Source of the DNA: Serilophus lunatus | Lineage: Eukaryota; Chordata; Aves; Passeriformes; Eurylaimidae | Length of the DNA stretch: 64,000 bases | NCBI GenBank assembly: GCA_013399895.1 | Contig: VXBA01001826.1 | Coordinates: 1,400,444 to 1,464,443 of the forward strand | Direction of reading: 5' to 3' | Shown: piece by piece, positions 1 through 9,400 of the stretch | Position numbering within the stretch: position 1 is the stretch's first letter | Layout of the letters: each line of letters opens with the position of its first letter | Translations under genes and position numbers: made by a program | The notes under the pieces: model-generated | What the model was told of the DNA's origin: nothing | Seen by the model: only the letters and a program-made list of their open reading frames with translations | The model's database searches: none

Positions 1-255
1 GAGCGAGGCGCCGGCCGAGGGCTCGGCCGCCGGCTCCGGGCCCGCGGCGGGCGGCAGCGCGGCCCGCGCGATGTCCTGCACCTCGGGCTCCGACAGGAAC
101 GGCGGCAGCTGCTCCCGCCGCAGGAAAGCCCGCAGCGCCTCGGGGCCGCCCGCCACCAGCTCCTCTAGCGCCAGGCGCTGCGCCTCGCTGTACGGCCCGG
201 CCGGCGGCGGCCAGCGCCCCGCGCCCTCCTCCAGCCACTGCGACGAGTTGGCCAT
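1..255 (-). CDS. FAM83D: FAM83D exon 1, N-terminal 85 codons (partial, runs off left edge)
   Basis: Read on the minus strand from the ATG at 255-253, an open frame of exactly 85 codons reaches the window edge. The translation starts MANSSQWLEEG and contains RLALEELVAGGPEA followed by a FLRREQLPPFL-like segment. Human FAM83D has the same RLALEELVAGGPEA block followed by FLRRERLARFL, which identifies the gene. This is the start of the family's N-terminal DUF1669 region, a phospholipase-D-like fold that binds casein kinase 1. FAM83D (CHICA) is known to localise to the mitotic spindle and to recruit CK1-alpha and the kinesin KIF22. The start is supported by a strong Kozak context (GCC before, G after the ATG). 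The remaining ~500 residues lie outside. The gene follows PPP1R16B in the same direction, as in human. The residues just after the start differ from human, as is usual for this part of the family. Confidence 0.9.
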   Translation of the reverse strand, partial: MANSSQWLEEGAGRWPPPAGPYSEAQRLALEELVAGGPEALRAFLRREQLPPFLSEPEVQDIARAALPPAAGPEPAAEPSAGASL

Positions 256-267
256 GGCGAACCCGGG

Positions 268-274
268 TGACTCA
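268..274. promoter_or_regulatory. AP-1 consensus TGACTCA between TATA box and ATG
   Basis: This is a perfect 7-base AP-1 match, 13 bases upstream of the FAM83D start codon and embedded in GC-rich sequence. With the TATA box at 286-293 it would fall at or just upstream of the transcription start. Confidence 0.35.
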
Positions 275-285
275 ACCCGGCGGCC

Positions 286-293
286 CTTTTATA
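286..293 (-). promoter_or_regulatory. FAM83D: TATA box of FAM83D
   Basis: The minus strand reads TATAAAAG at 293-286, preceded by CCCTC and followed by a GC-rich stretch, a good TATA context. It lies only 31-38 bases before the ATG. A TATA-positioned start would therefore leave a leader of roughly ten bases or fewer. Confidence 0.5.
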
Positions 294-298
294 GAGGG

Positions 299-304
299 TT
301 TGAA
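299..304 (-). promoter_or_regulatory. FAM83D: CHR-like element (TTCAAA on minus, TTTGAA on plus)
   Basis: The six bases match the cell-cycle homology region consensus, which MuvB/LIN54 binds in G2/M promoters. It sits 5 bases upstream of the TATA box. No clear CDE is seen at the usual 4-base spacing. The motif is short and could arise by chance; the promoter context of a G2/M gene is what makes it credible. Confidence 0.4.
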
Positions 305-580
305 TCTAAACAGCACCGCCGCCACTGGAGCTTCCCGCCCGCCCCGGGCCGCGGTTGGCTCTGGGCCGCGGCGGCACCGCCCCCGCCGGGCGGGAATGCG
401 GCGGGAGCGGGGCTGGATCCGCCCCGGGAGCTCTTCCAGCCTTGGGACATAGCCCTGCCCCGTGCCCTGCTGTCCCTCCGGGAGGGGGCGAGGCGTTTTT
501 GGCTTCAACAGAATCAACGCCGAATGCCTTGGACATGCCGAAATCCAGGAAAGGCACTCACGGCTTTGGCCTTCCCGCTT

Positions 581-924
581 GCTGGCAGCGCCCATTACCG
601 CCACTTCACAGAATATCCCGAGTTGGAAGAGACCCACAAGCATTATCAAAGTCCAACTCTTGGCCTTGAACAACACAGCCGCAAGAATCCCACCGTGTGC
701 TTCAGACTGTTGTCCAAACGCTTCATAGAGCTCTGCACTTGGTGAAACACAAAAGGTTACACACACACACCCACCGCCCAGATTTACTCTTCTAGACAAT
801 CCCTGACTACTGATAGCTGAGAGAGAGGCAGAGACAGAGTCCCAAAAGATAAACCCATTTAAAAAAAAAAAAAAACAACTCAGTGGCATTTTTGTATTAT
901 TAAAAGAAATTTAATATAATTTTT
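581..924. other. Intergenic interval between PPP1R16B poly(A) site and FAM83D promoter
   Basis: This short spacer shifts from GC-rich promoter sequence to AT-rich sequence. It contains a 15-base poly(A) run at 861-875 and a short CA-rich stretch near 760-770. I see no gene in it. An open frame on either strand here is not supported by any recognisable domain. Confidence 0.6.
861..875 (+). repeat. Poly(A) homopolymer, 15 bases
   Basis: An uninterrupted A run in the intergenic spacer just beyond the PPP1R16B 3' end. It could be the tail of an old retroposed fragment or a simple homopolymer; no flanking element body is recognisable. Confidence 0.8.
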
Positions 925-944
925 AAATTAAAAAATTCAATCTC

Positions 945-950
945 TTTATT
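945..950 (-). terminator. PPP1R16B: PPP1R16B distal poly(A) signal AATAAA
   Basis: The minus strand reads AATAAA at 950-945 inside TTAATAAAGAG, followed within 15-30 bases by a T-rich stretch. The upstream ~350 bases are AT-rich and look like the end of a long 3' UTR. The distance from the stop codon, about 5 kb, is close to the length of the mammalian PPP1R16B 3' UTR (roughly 4 kb). Cleavage would be expected around 920-935. Confidence 0.65.
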
Positions 951-2813
951 AAAGACACTGAGTCAGGTGCTAATACTGTCAGACATACCCTTTTGGCATG
1001 AGTTTTACATAAAGTTTAAGATTTTATGCATTGCTTCAACATGTTAAGAAACCATCTTCATACTTATAGTAGCAGTAAAGTCAACTCCATACAATATCAA
1101 ATATCCTCTTTAAAAAAAGTTTTAAATATATTAGACTCTGATTGCCAAAATGCCATTTTATACACAAAGCTGCTAATACAATATACAGTTCTTACATTAT
1201 CTTTTTTTTTCCACATAAAATACATTTCATCAAGTTTTATCTGTACATCACTTACTACTGATCGACAGAACTACAAGTTATTGCAGAAGGCTTGTCATCA
1301 TCTGTTAATGTCCTGTACATGCAGCAGTCCTGCCGAGCTGTACCAGGGTTATCCTCACTCCTGCATCCACTCTCACACTGCAGTCTGAAGGCTGAAGACA
1401 TAACGGTGGCAATACTAAGGCTGCATCTGCACTATTTAAAAACCCGTATCTCCCCTCCAGCTGCAGTCGGAGATCATTGCATTGGTGTAGCTTTGGGAAC
1501 AGGTATCTTGAGCAGACTTTCCTCTATGAGAGCCTCCACAGCTGAAATGTAGCAAAATATTCTAGGTTGTACTTGTGCCATGGCAGATATTGCCTGGAGA
1601 GCCCAGTGGTACTCAAATTGCGAGAGGGAAATGAGAAGTCCGTTACCAGTTTGGCCAATGTGACAACAGTAGAATAAAGGTGAAGAACAACAAGGGACAA
1701 TGTTTTCTTGTACAGCCACAAGCAAAATAAAACAAAAATTTCAAATATTAGCTGTAATCTGTAGTAAGAGGTGAGACCTTGCCGCTACCAATGTGTTCTG
1801 TATTGTGCCTGTAGAGAACTGATACAAAATAGTCAATGTGATTTGTTAAATAGAATGAAGACCCTGTGCATTTCCTTTCTGAGTGTTTAGGAAGGGAGAC
1901 GTGGCCGTCATGAGAGAAATTGAATGAGCAAATAATAATGTCAAAATCTGGCATGCTCTGAACTGTTATCCCCTTGCAAACAGTCTAAAGTTAAAGAACA
2001 GCACTGTATAGTCACCACAAGCTTCCCAGAGACAAGTTTCCTTTAGCAAGTATGATAAGGCACAGAAATACTCAGGCGTAGGGAGAACACCTTCCAGCAG
2101 ACAGACAACAGTTCATCCTTGGCTTACTGGAGACCAGTGCTATTGCTTTTTCGACTAGGATATTCCCTTTTCCATGGGATTGCCAATTTAAGTTTCAGCA
2201 GAGAAGATTTGGGTAATCAGAGCTCCAAGACTGAAGCAAAAGGACACTAGACAGAAGTTGTAATGCCATTTGGGAGCTTGTAAGTGATTTCAACCCCATG
2301 AAATAAGACCCTGCTCAATAAACTCAAGAATTCAGTGCCTCCACTGAGTATTCCACTAAGTCATTATTGCTGTTGCCCTGCCTCACTCTTCTTCCCTACC
2401 AGGAGTTCCTCATCCACGTGGTTCTTCAACCACACCTGCAAGATGGCACAGAGTCAGTTCTTCCCAACACTGGGAGGGTTTTAAGATTCAGGAGCACCAA
2501 AGAAGTGAGACTAAGTGGGCTGAAATCACATCACTTGGTATGTGAAACACAGATCCAGGTCTGATGTGAAACAGATCCCTGCAATGGTACGTAAGCCCTT
2601 ATGTAACATTTCAGTGCTGGGACTTTCTTAGCAGACAGAGACATTATTTTGAGAGACACCTTTTTTTCCATATTCAAAACGTCTTTCAAAGTGGAATGTA
2701 AAGTTGCTCTCATTGACCAGTTTGTTTGCTAGAAACAGTGTGACTTCAGCATAAAGGAAGATGTTGTGAGCACAAGGGTTATTCTAGTGGAGCTCTATTT
2801 GCAATAGACCCAT

Positions 2814-2841
2814 CAATACATTTGTGTTCTCAAATGTATTG
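2814..2841. repeat. Perfect 11-bp inverted repeat in the 3' UTR (hairpin)
   Basis: CAATACATTTG at 2814-2824 and CAAATGTATTG at 2831-2841 are exact reverse complements separated by 6 bases. In the PPP1R16B transcript this would fold into an 11-bp AU-rich stem with a 6-base loop. Confidence 0.7.
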
Positions 2842-5153
2842 CACAATCTGTCTGAGCACCTGCAACCTTTGGCTCACTGCTAACAAGAGCGGGAATCTAA
2901 TCTAATCTTAAATCTGTAATTAGATAGTTATTGAACCTAAGACCACTTATTGTATCATAAACCCTCTAATAAACCAAGTGCTAGATATGCCAGTTGTAAC
3001 ATGATTTCTACTTTCTATAGCTTTTTTGTCATTTTAAGATCTGTTGAAATAACCGAGTACTTTCTGCTACATACCTCAGAGCTTTCTGCTGGGATGGCCT
3101 TTCAAATGCAGGCCAATCAAAATCCCACTATTCTTGTAGCATTGCTAAATTTTACAATAAAAAGCCTTATTCCTAGAGTGAAATACAAATGGAAGCAAAA
3201 GAGCTGTTTGCCTAAAATGAACTGTTTTCCCCCAATTTAAATGCAACTAATAGTTGACAGCTATCAGTGAAAGCAAACCTTAAACTACTTCACACTATTG
3301 CATTTAATGATCTCTTTTTCATTTCCTTGGAGTTAGGTAGGATTCAATACATTTGAAAGCACAAAATTGCTCTGAGAAAAACAAGGGCCCAACTCCTCCT
3401 TTACTGGGAGGCAAGGCAACATCTGGGCCCAAATTTTGCACCATTTACAACCTCGTGGAGAGCGGCACCAAAATTTGTTATAGTGAGATCAGAAATCTCA
3501 TTAGAATGGATGTGGAGAGACAAACCTCACCACTGTGGGAGAAAAGAGGCACCTGAAAGATCATCTTCCCTGCTCCGTAATACCCAGGCCACACTTGGTG
3601 TTATCACAGGATTTACGCAAGGTAATAAGAAGACCCACTTTTAATCACACAGAGATGCAGTAAAGTCTCTCCAGTTATCAAATCATCCTCTTTCTACTTG
3701 AGAATGACTTTAAAAATCCCTTCAAGTCAAGCACAAGAAGTATTTTGTAGTCTTATATGTAGCATATGTATTTCAATAATGGAGGAAGCTCAACTTCTCT
3801 GAATGCTTCAAACCCTGCCTTTAACAGAACTGGGGGTTTAAATTAATCAGATCAGCTACTGCCATATTCTACTTCGTTCCTAAGACTGGTGAGGAAAGAG
3901 AATTGTATCTCCAGAGTTCAAAAGACTAAACTATCAGCCTGGTAATGACCTGCACAGTAGTATTTCCTGCACAGTGTGGTTGTGGTGGTGACACACAGCC
4001 ACCTCTGCTGCCTCAAGGAGCCCAGAGCCCTGTATTGGAATATACCCAGCCCCAGCAACTGGCTAGATTTGATGGGAGCAGAGGGTAGCACTTAACAGTC
4101 ACTGGCAGCCTAAGTCAACTTTTTATAGCCTAGAAAAAAGTTAAGGCTGTGAGGATTCCCAGAGAGGGAGTGTACGTGTGAAGGGGAGTAGTTATGTCTA
4201 ACAGCTGCCAGACAAAAGGAAGATGGGTGGAATTTGCATTTTCTGTTGTTTGGCTGAAGCACAACTGTGTGAGCTGTATTTAATCCACTGATGGCTTACA
4301 GAGACCCAAACAAGTTTATGTCTTCAGAGTCTGGAATTGAAGTTGCCTAAGAAGAGGCATATTCATGCAGGCAAATAACGTGTGCAACGACACCCCCCCG
4401 TGCGAAAAAAGGAGTTGACGATTTACAGTTACTGCTGTGGATAAAACTGAACTGTGTCCAGTTCCTCAGAGGTGTGTCCCAGGGGTTCTCTCCTCTCACC
4501 TTCCCTGGGATATGCAAAGCCTGAGCTTGCTGAAGAGCCAGTGCCAAACCCCCAGGTTACACTGTGCTAGTGTTTCTCAGGTGGTCTCTCAAAGGTCACA
4601 TGAACTGCACCAAAACACGGTGTGTTGTGCCAGCAGCTGCACAGCAGAGAGGCTTTGCTAAGCACTGCATGGTGCTCAGCAACTCCCTCAGGCACAGAGG
4701 CATTTAAACCTTCTTCTGACACCTGCTAACCACTGCTGATGACTTCAGCATGGAAGCTGGAAAACAAACCAAAAATCTCCTCTTCTGCTGCAATGTTCCA
4801 CTACAACAGCAATGGTTTAACTGTTATTTATCAGCCAAAGACTGCAGGTTAATGCAAGTGTTGTCACATCTACAGGATTAGAAATGCTTTCATGGTGTTT
4901 CTGTGTTAGTGTTGACAAGCCTTTCCTCCTCATACCTCCTGAGCCCTGTGGTTCTGGAAATCCAGGAAAAAAAAATCAGATTGCAAAGCATACTGCCCCT
5001 AGTATCTGTGTTGAGCATAAAGAGTAAACAAACAGAATCAATAGGAAAGTGAGATCAACAAAATTCTTTTCAGTTTTAACAAATTAAGAGTCTAAATAGT
5101 ACAAATAAGGTTCTTTTTAAATTACTTATCCCAATATAGACCTTTGTCAGTAT

Positions 5154-5159
5154 TTTATT
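5154..5159 (-). terminator. PPP1R16B: Possible proximal poly(A) signal AATAAA
   Basis: The minus strand carries AATAAA about 760 bases after the stop codon. Using it would give a much shorter 3' UTR. Usage cannot be judged from sequence; the T-rich sequence beyond it is moderate. Confidence 0.3.
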
Positions 5160-5920
5160 GCAGTAAAATTCTATTGCCAGGGCCCCTTATTGCAACATCA
5201 GTTTTATAGCCTATTGAGAGAAGCTTGTTCCAGAAAAAGTTCTGCTTCAAACCTGATGGCAGCCTGCAGTGATGAGCTGACATGAGCAGAACAGGACCCA
5301 GCCAGTGCACAGTTCTTGATGGTGAGCTGTCACTGCAAGGACATAACACCTTGCAAAATTCCTAACAGCAGCATCTATGCTTCCTTGTTGCTCTGGCCTG
5401 GGAAGTGCTGGATCCAGCTGTATGGAAAACAACTCTGTCCACTCTTGGAAACCCCATGTAGGGGTTGACCTCCCCTCCAGGACATGTGCATCACCCAAGA
5501 GTGAAAATGCAGGTCTGAACTGTCACCTTCCAGCCATTCAGTGCCTTACAGCAAAAGCCTCAGATGGAAAAATTTTAATCCAGATCCTTTGTTTGCTCCA
5601 AGGCAGCTCATGACTTCCCAAGGATGGAGAGGCAGCACATCATACCTTCTTCCCCGGGGAGCAAGACTAGTGAGACTCTTTTTGCATCATATTGATGCGC
5701 ATCCCTTCCTCTCCTGAGAGCCTTGCTCCACCTGCATTACTCATTCAGCTGCAATGAAAGTAATTGGCAAGGTAAAGTACAACTCAAAATGAACGAGGCC
5801 ACCACAGTCAGGATGTCCATAACCAAATTCTCCCTTTGGAATACAAACAACCTATCTGCTGAGATAGATCCAACCAGCCCACCCACATCTTGTTTCCTCT
5901 GGGGTGAGATACAGACAAGA

Positions 5921-6442
5921 CTAGGAAATTCTGCAGCACCCGTGCACCTTCTCTTCCATTTCCTCCATGGGAGCTTTAAATTTCAAGAGGGGTGGATCAC
6001 CACTGGACACTGTGTAATACACTGAGGTCCCATTGGAGCTGTAGGGAGAAGTCCTGGATTCGATTAAATGCGACTTGGCCTCACCCACATTCTCAGCAAC
6101 TCCTGCCATGCCGCTGCTGAAGTGGGTGCTGAGGAAAGGGTGCTGGAGGAGTTTGGCTGCCGCCCGCTGCCGCTTCAGTTCCGAGAGCGTCTGATGGTTG
6201 TGCTCCTTGTAGGCACCCCAGAACTGCTGAGTGTCGGGGAGCCCGGGGTTGCCGTAGGGCAGCATGTGGCCAGGGTTACTGTCAGGGTCAGCGTGCATGC
6301 TCCAAATGTCCCCGTTGGAAAAGGCATACTGGTAAGGGCTGGCAGATGCCATGAGTCCATTCTGGAGTGGGATCTCAGTGTCATACTGGGTGCTTTTGTT
6401 TGCTAACTCTGGAAGGAGGGAGGAGTTCTCCAGCACTGAGTT
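5921..6442 (-). CDS. PPP1R16B: PPP1R16B exon 11 (last coding exon, residues 399-571)
   Basis: The acceptor is TTACAG at 6448-6443 and the exon opens AAC TCA GTG, in phase 0. It encodes the C-terminal linker and tail. The block ELKRQRAAAKLLQHPFLSTH, the block TSPYSSNGTSVYYTV and the ending EEMEEKVHGCCRIS match human almost residue for residue. The last four residues form a CAAX prenylation box, so membrane anchoring is kept. The middle (around HADPDSNPGHM) is divergent from human and explains most of the extra length. Translation ends at TAG 5923-5921, followed by the 3' UTR. Confidence 0.95.
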   Translation of the reverse strand, partial: NSVLENSSLLPELANKSTQYDTEIPLQNGLMASASPYQYAFSNGDIWSMHADPDSNPGHMLPYGNPGLPDTQQFWGAYKEHNHQTLSELKRQRAAAKLLQHPFLSTHFSSGMAGVAENVGEAKSHLIESRTSPYSSNGTSVYYTVSSGDPPLLKFKAPMEEMEEKVHGCCRIS

Positions 6443-9400
6443 CTGTAACAAGAAGACATGAAAGAAGCATCTTCACCTGTCCCCTAGAACATGGTTTATC
6501 CCTATGACAACTTCCTACGCCTGTAGCCACTCAGCCTTTCCACCAGATATTGCACAAACATGGAGTTCACCCACTAACAGGTCCTTATAATGCTGTGAGC
6601 CCAAACTAGGAACATAGAGTGTTAAATTGGAAGAACTCACAAAACCCAATAATAGTTAAGCATATCAGCATAATACGACAGTAACTGAATTAAAAGCAAG
6701 TAACAGCAAAGCAATTCTACAATTATTTTGTGATTACCACCTTTAGCTGTAAAGAGAAATGCACATGTCTTTTCAGAATGTCTTAGTTCACTGGGGCTTT
6801 ATCTCAAAACTATTTATGCAGCTGTAAACCCGAAACAGTCTTTCCACTTGAGAGGGATATCTCAGTTTGTGCCAAATGAGAATTTGGTCTTTTGCTTACA
6901 CCTGATGGATGAAGTCTACAAATTTTTCATCCACCTTCCATCCCAGGGCACCCACTGCTACTGAACTTGCACTCCCAGCCCTCCTCAGTGACTCCCATAA
7001 TAGAGAAGAGATTCCTTACGGGGTCTGTATTCTCCTGGTCAGACCGAGTCTCCCCAATTTCTCCAATGAGTCCTGAGTTTCTTCCTTCTTCTGCTGCCCC
7101 CAGTTGCTGCCAAACAATGGCCTCTTTCTCACACTCCTTCCTGTAAAGGTTTGTTCGGTCCGAAAGGCTGGCCCTCCTCACCACCTTCCTGTGGGACGGG
7201 GACAAAGAGCACTGAAACTGTGAGCAAGACATGACAATACCTCTTACCCTGTAGATCTTCTCACCTCCTCCTCACACTTCACAGCCTCTCCTTCTGGAAT
7301 GGAACGTGGATTTAGCTTCCTGGCACCCACACAAAGCAAAGGCACTAGTGTGGATATTAAAAGTGGGAGGAATTTTAAGGAGTTTTAAAGTAGCCCTGCA
7401 AATCTGTGTTAGAGCTCATATAGCTCACCTAATGGATCCACTCTGCAACCAGTGGAGTAAATGTAGAGGCAAATGGCCCACAGGCTTTTTAGGGAGTTTT
7501 GTGGTCTGTAGGACTGCTTTGGTGTCTAGCAAATATCTTATAAAGACCTCTGCGAGCTGTGTCAGGCCACAGTATCTTGGCCAGGTGACATATTACTGAA
7601 AAGCTCACGTTAATCTATTTGAAGGAGCAATTCTCAAACACAAATTTCAGTGGTTTAACAGCGTAAATTCTTGCCCCTTTGTCCTCTGCTCAGAACAGTT
7701 CTTGAACCACAACAGTACAAAGCCATTTCCTCCTCAAAGTCCCAACTCTTTAGTGAAAGAGTCAGTTGTCGAGGGAGCTCTGTTTTAACCAACCAGCTTC
7801 TACCTCTCAGATTTAATTCAGAAAAGACAGATGGGGTCCTGCAGCCAGACCTGGGTGACCTGCAGGGAACAGCATAACTCACCCCCTGCTGCCAGTGCTG
7901 GAGGTCCTTCGACTCAGGGAGGATTTATGCCTCATCTGAGACTTCATGATCACATCATGTTTGTGTTTCAACTCCAGAAGCAGTACTTTGAATTCCTCCT
8001 CTTCACACAGATCTATGGCACACATAGACCAAACCCTTAATCAGACAGTACACATGTAGTACCATTGACACCATATTATAACTGTGCCTTCCTAGTTAGA
8101 CACCCCAGTTTTCGGGCTGCACTCAACAGCAGGGAGAATCCCAGGTGCAGGTACAGAGGGATAATAGGAGTGAAAACTAAGTCTAAGTTCTATGAGAAAG
8201 ACTTGGTGCTTGAGAAATGCCTTCTTCCTTGTTTTTACGAGCAGGAAGAAGCCTTTTCAGAAATAGCAAAGTGGGTACTTCAAAACTTCAGTCCCAGTTA
8301 AAGTAACCGCAACTTTAATTCTAAAGACATCTGAAAAAAATTGTTAATGCTTCTGAAAGCACCGTGTGAAGACTCCAGCCATTCTTTAGCCACTTCTTTT
8401 TTTAAGCTTAGTAAACTCACCTATTGGCATCTCATCCAAAGATGTCCTGGCACTCAAACTAGCCCCATGGGACACAAGCAGCTCAGCCATCTGCATCTAA
8501 AGAATTGAAAGAAAGCCAAGTTGATAGAGGAATTTTAGGCAATTTAGGTTTTCCTCCCCAAAGCTATAAAGTTGGAATAAGACCAGAAGCAATGGCATGT
8601 GTGCTCAACTTGCCTCAAATTATTCTGGTATGTTTGTGATGTTAAAACACTATTCCTACCATTCTCTTGCACAGACATACTGTGCTTGAACTTTCTCAGC
8701 AACAGGTTCTTTTTGGAACCCAGAGGACCTCCTCTGATGCTGTCCAAAGAGCCCAGCCCCAAAACAGATTTTTCCACTTGCAGAGTACTCCACAATATCT
8801 CCAGGCAGAAAGAAATGTCATCCTCATACATGACACTGGCAGCAAAATCATTACCTGTCCCCAGAAAGCAGCAGCATGAAGAGGTTCCCAGCCGTCCCAG
8901 TCTTTAACATCCAGGCTTGCCCCTTGGTCAAGAAGGACTTCAGCTGCATGCAGATAACCATTGGCTGCAGCTATATGCAGCTAGGAGATAAGGAACAGTG
9001 TATTAAACCATCTGCAATGATCATGGATACACCAAGTTTCAGCGGATTTTCTTGGATAATGTATGAGCCTAGAGCTGGACAGGCAGCACATTTCACATTT
9101 GGCAGATGCCACCAGGTCAAAAGCAGGTTGTTCCTGTTACTAAAACTCAGGATGTAATTGTGTTTAGAGAGGAAACTGTTTAACAGTTCTTAGAATGACT
9201 TGCATATGTTGGGTTAGAAAAATAATGTATTCATATGCTAAATCAAGGGCTTTTAAGTGTTTCCCAATCTGTAGGGAAATAGCACCATCAAAATGCAAGC
9301 TTGCAATGCAGAACATCATCCACTCTGTATGTGCACTCTGTATTCCTCATGCCAGAAAAACGTCTCCTCTTCCCCACTTAAGTGCTGTGGATGTGATTTT

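Larger units (their letters stand above)
1..520. other. CpG island over FAM83D exon 1 and promoter
   Basis: Base composition is strongly GC-rich with frequent CpG from the left edge to about 520. It then falls to AT-rich sequence by about 580-900. The island covers the first FAM83D exon and its upstream region, as expected for a vertebrate housekeeping or cell-cycle promoter. The right boundary is judged by eye. Confidence 0.85.
256..580 (-). promoter_or_regulatory. FAM83D: FAM83D promoter region
   Basis: The region immediately upstream (higher coordinates) of the FAM83D ATG holds a dense set of motifs. There is a TATA box at 286-293 on the minus strand, an AP-1 consensus at 268-274, and a CHR-like TTCAAA at 299-304. 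E2F-type sites TTCCCGCC and GGCGGGAA lie at 332-339 and 389-396, with a weaker TTCCCGCT at 572-579. FAM83D expression is reported to be periodic, peaking at G2/M. An E2F plus CHR arrangement is what DREAM/MuvB-controlled genes show, so the motif set fits known biology. Motif function is inferred from sequence alone. Confidence 0.65.
925..5920 (-). other. PPP1R16B: PPP1R16B 3' untranslated region
   Basis: This sequence follows the TAG stop at 5923-5921 without any further coding match, down to the AATAAA at 950-945. It is AT-rich with no recognised transposon and no conserved open frame. The extent rests on the distal poly(A) signal and on the known long 3' UTR of the mammalian gene. A nearer AATAAA at 5159-5154 could give a short form. 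A perfect 11-bp hairpin lies at 2814-2841. The left end is uncertain by a few tens of bases. Confidence 0.65.

Noticed and set aside
71..745. 224-codon plus-strand frame over the FAM83D start
   Set aside because: It is antisense to the FAM83D first exon and continues into the promoter. The minus-strand frame has the family match.
272..889. 205-codon minus-strand frame upstream of FAM83D
   Set aside because: It is out of frame with the FAM83D ATG, covers the promoter and AT-rich spacer, and has no domain.
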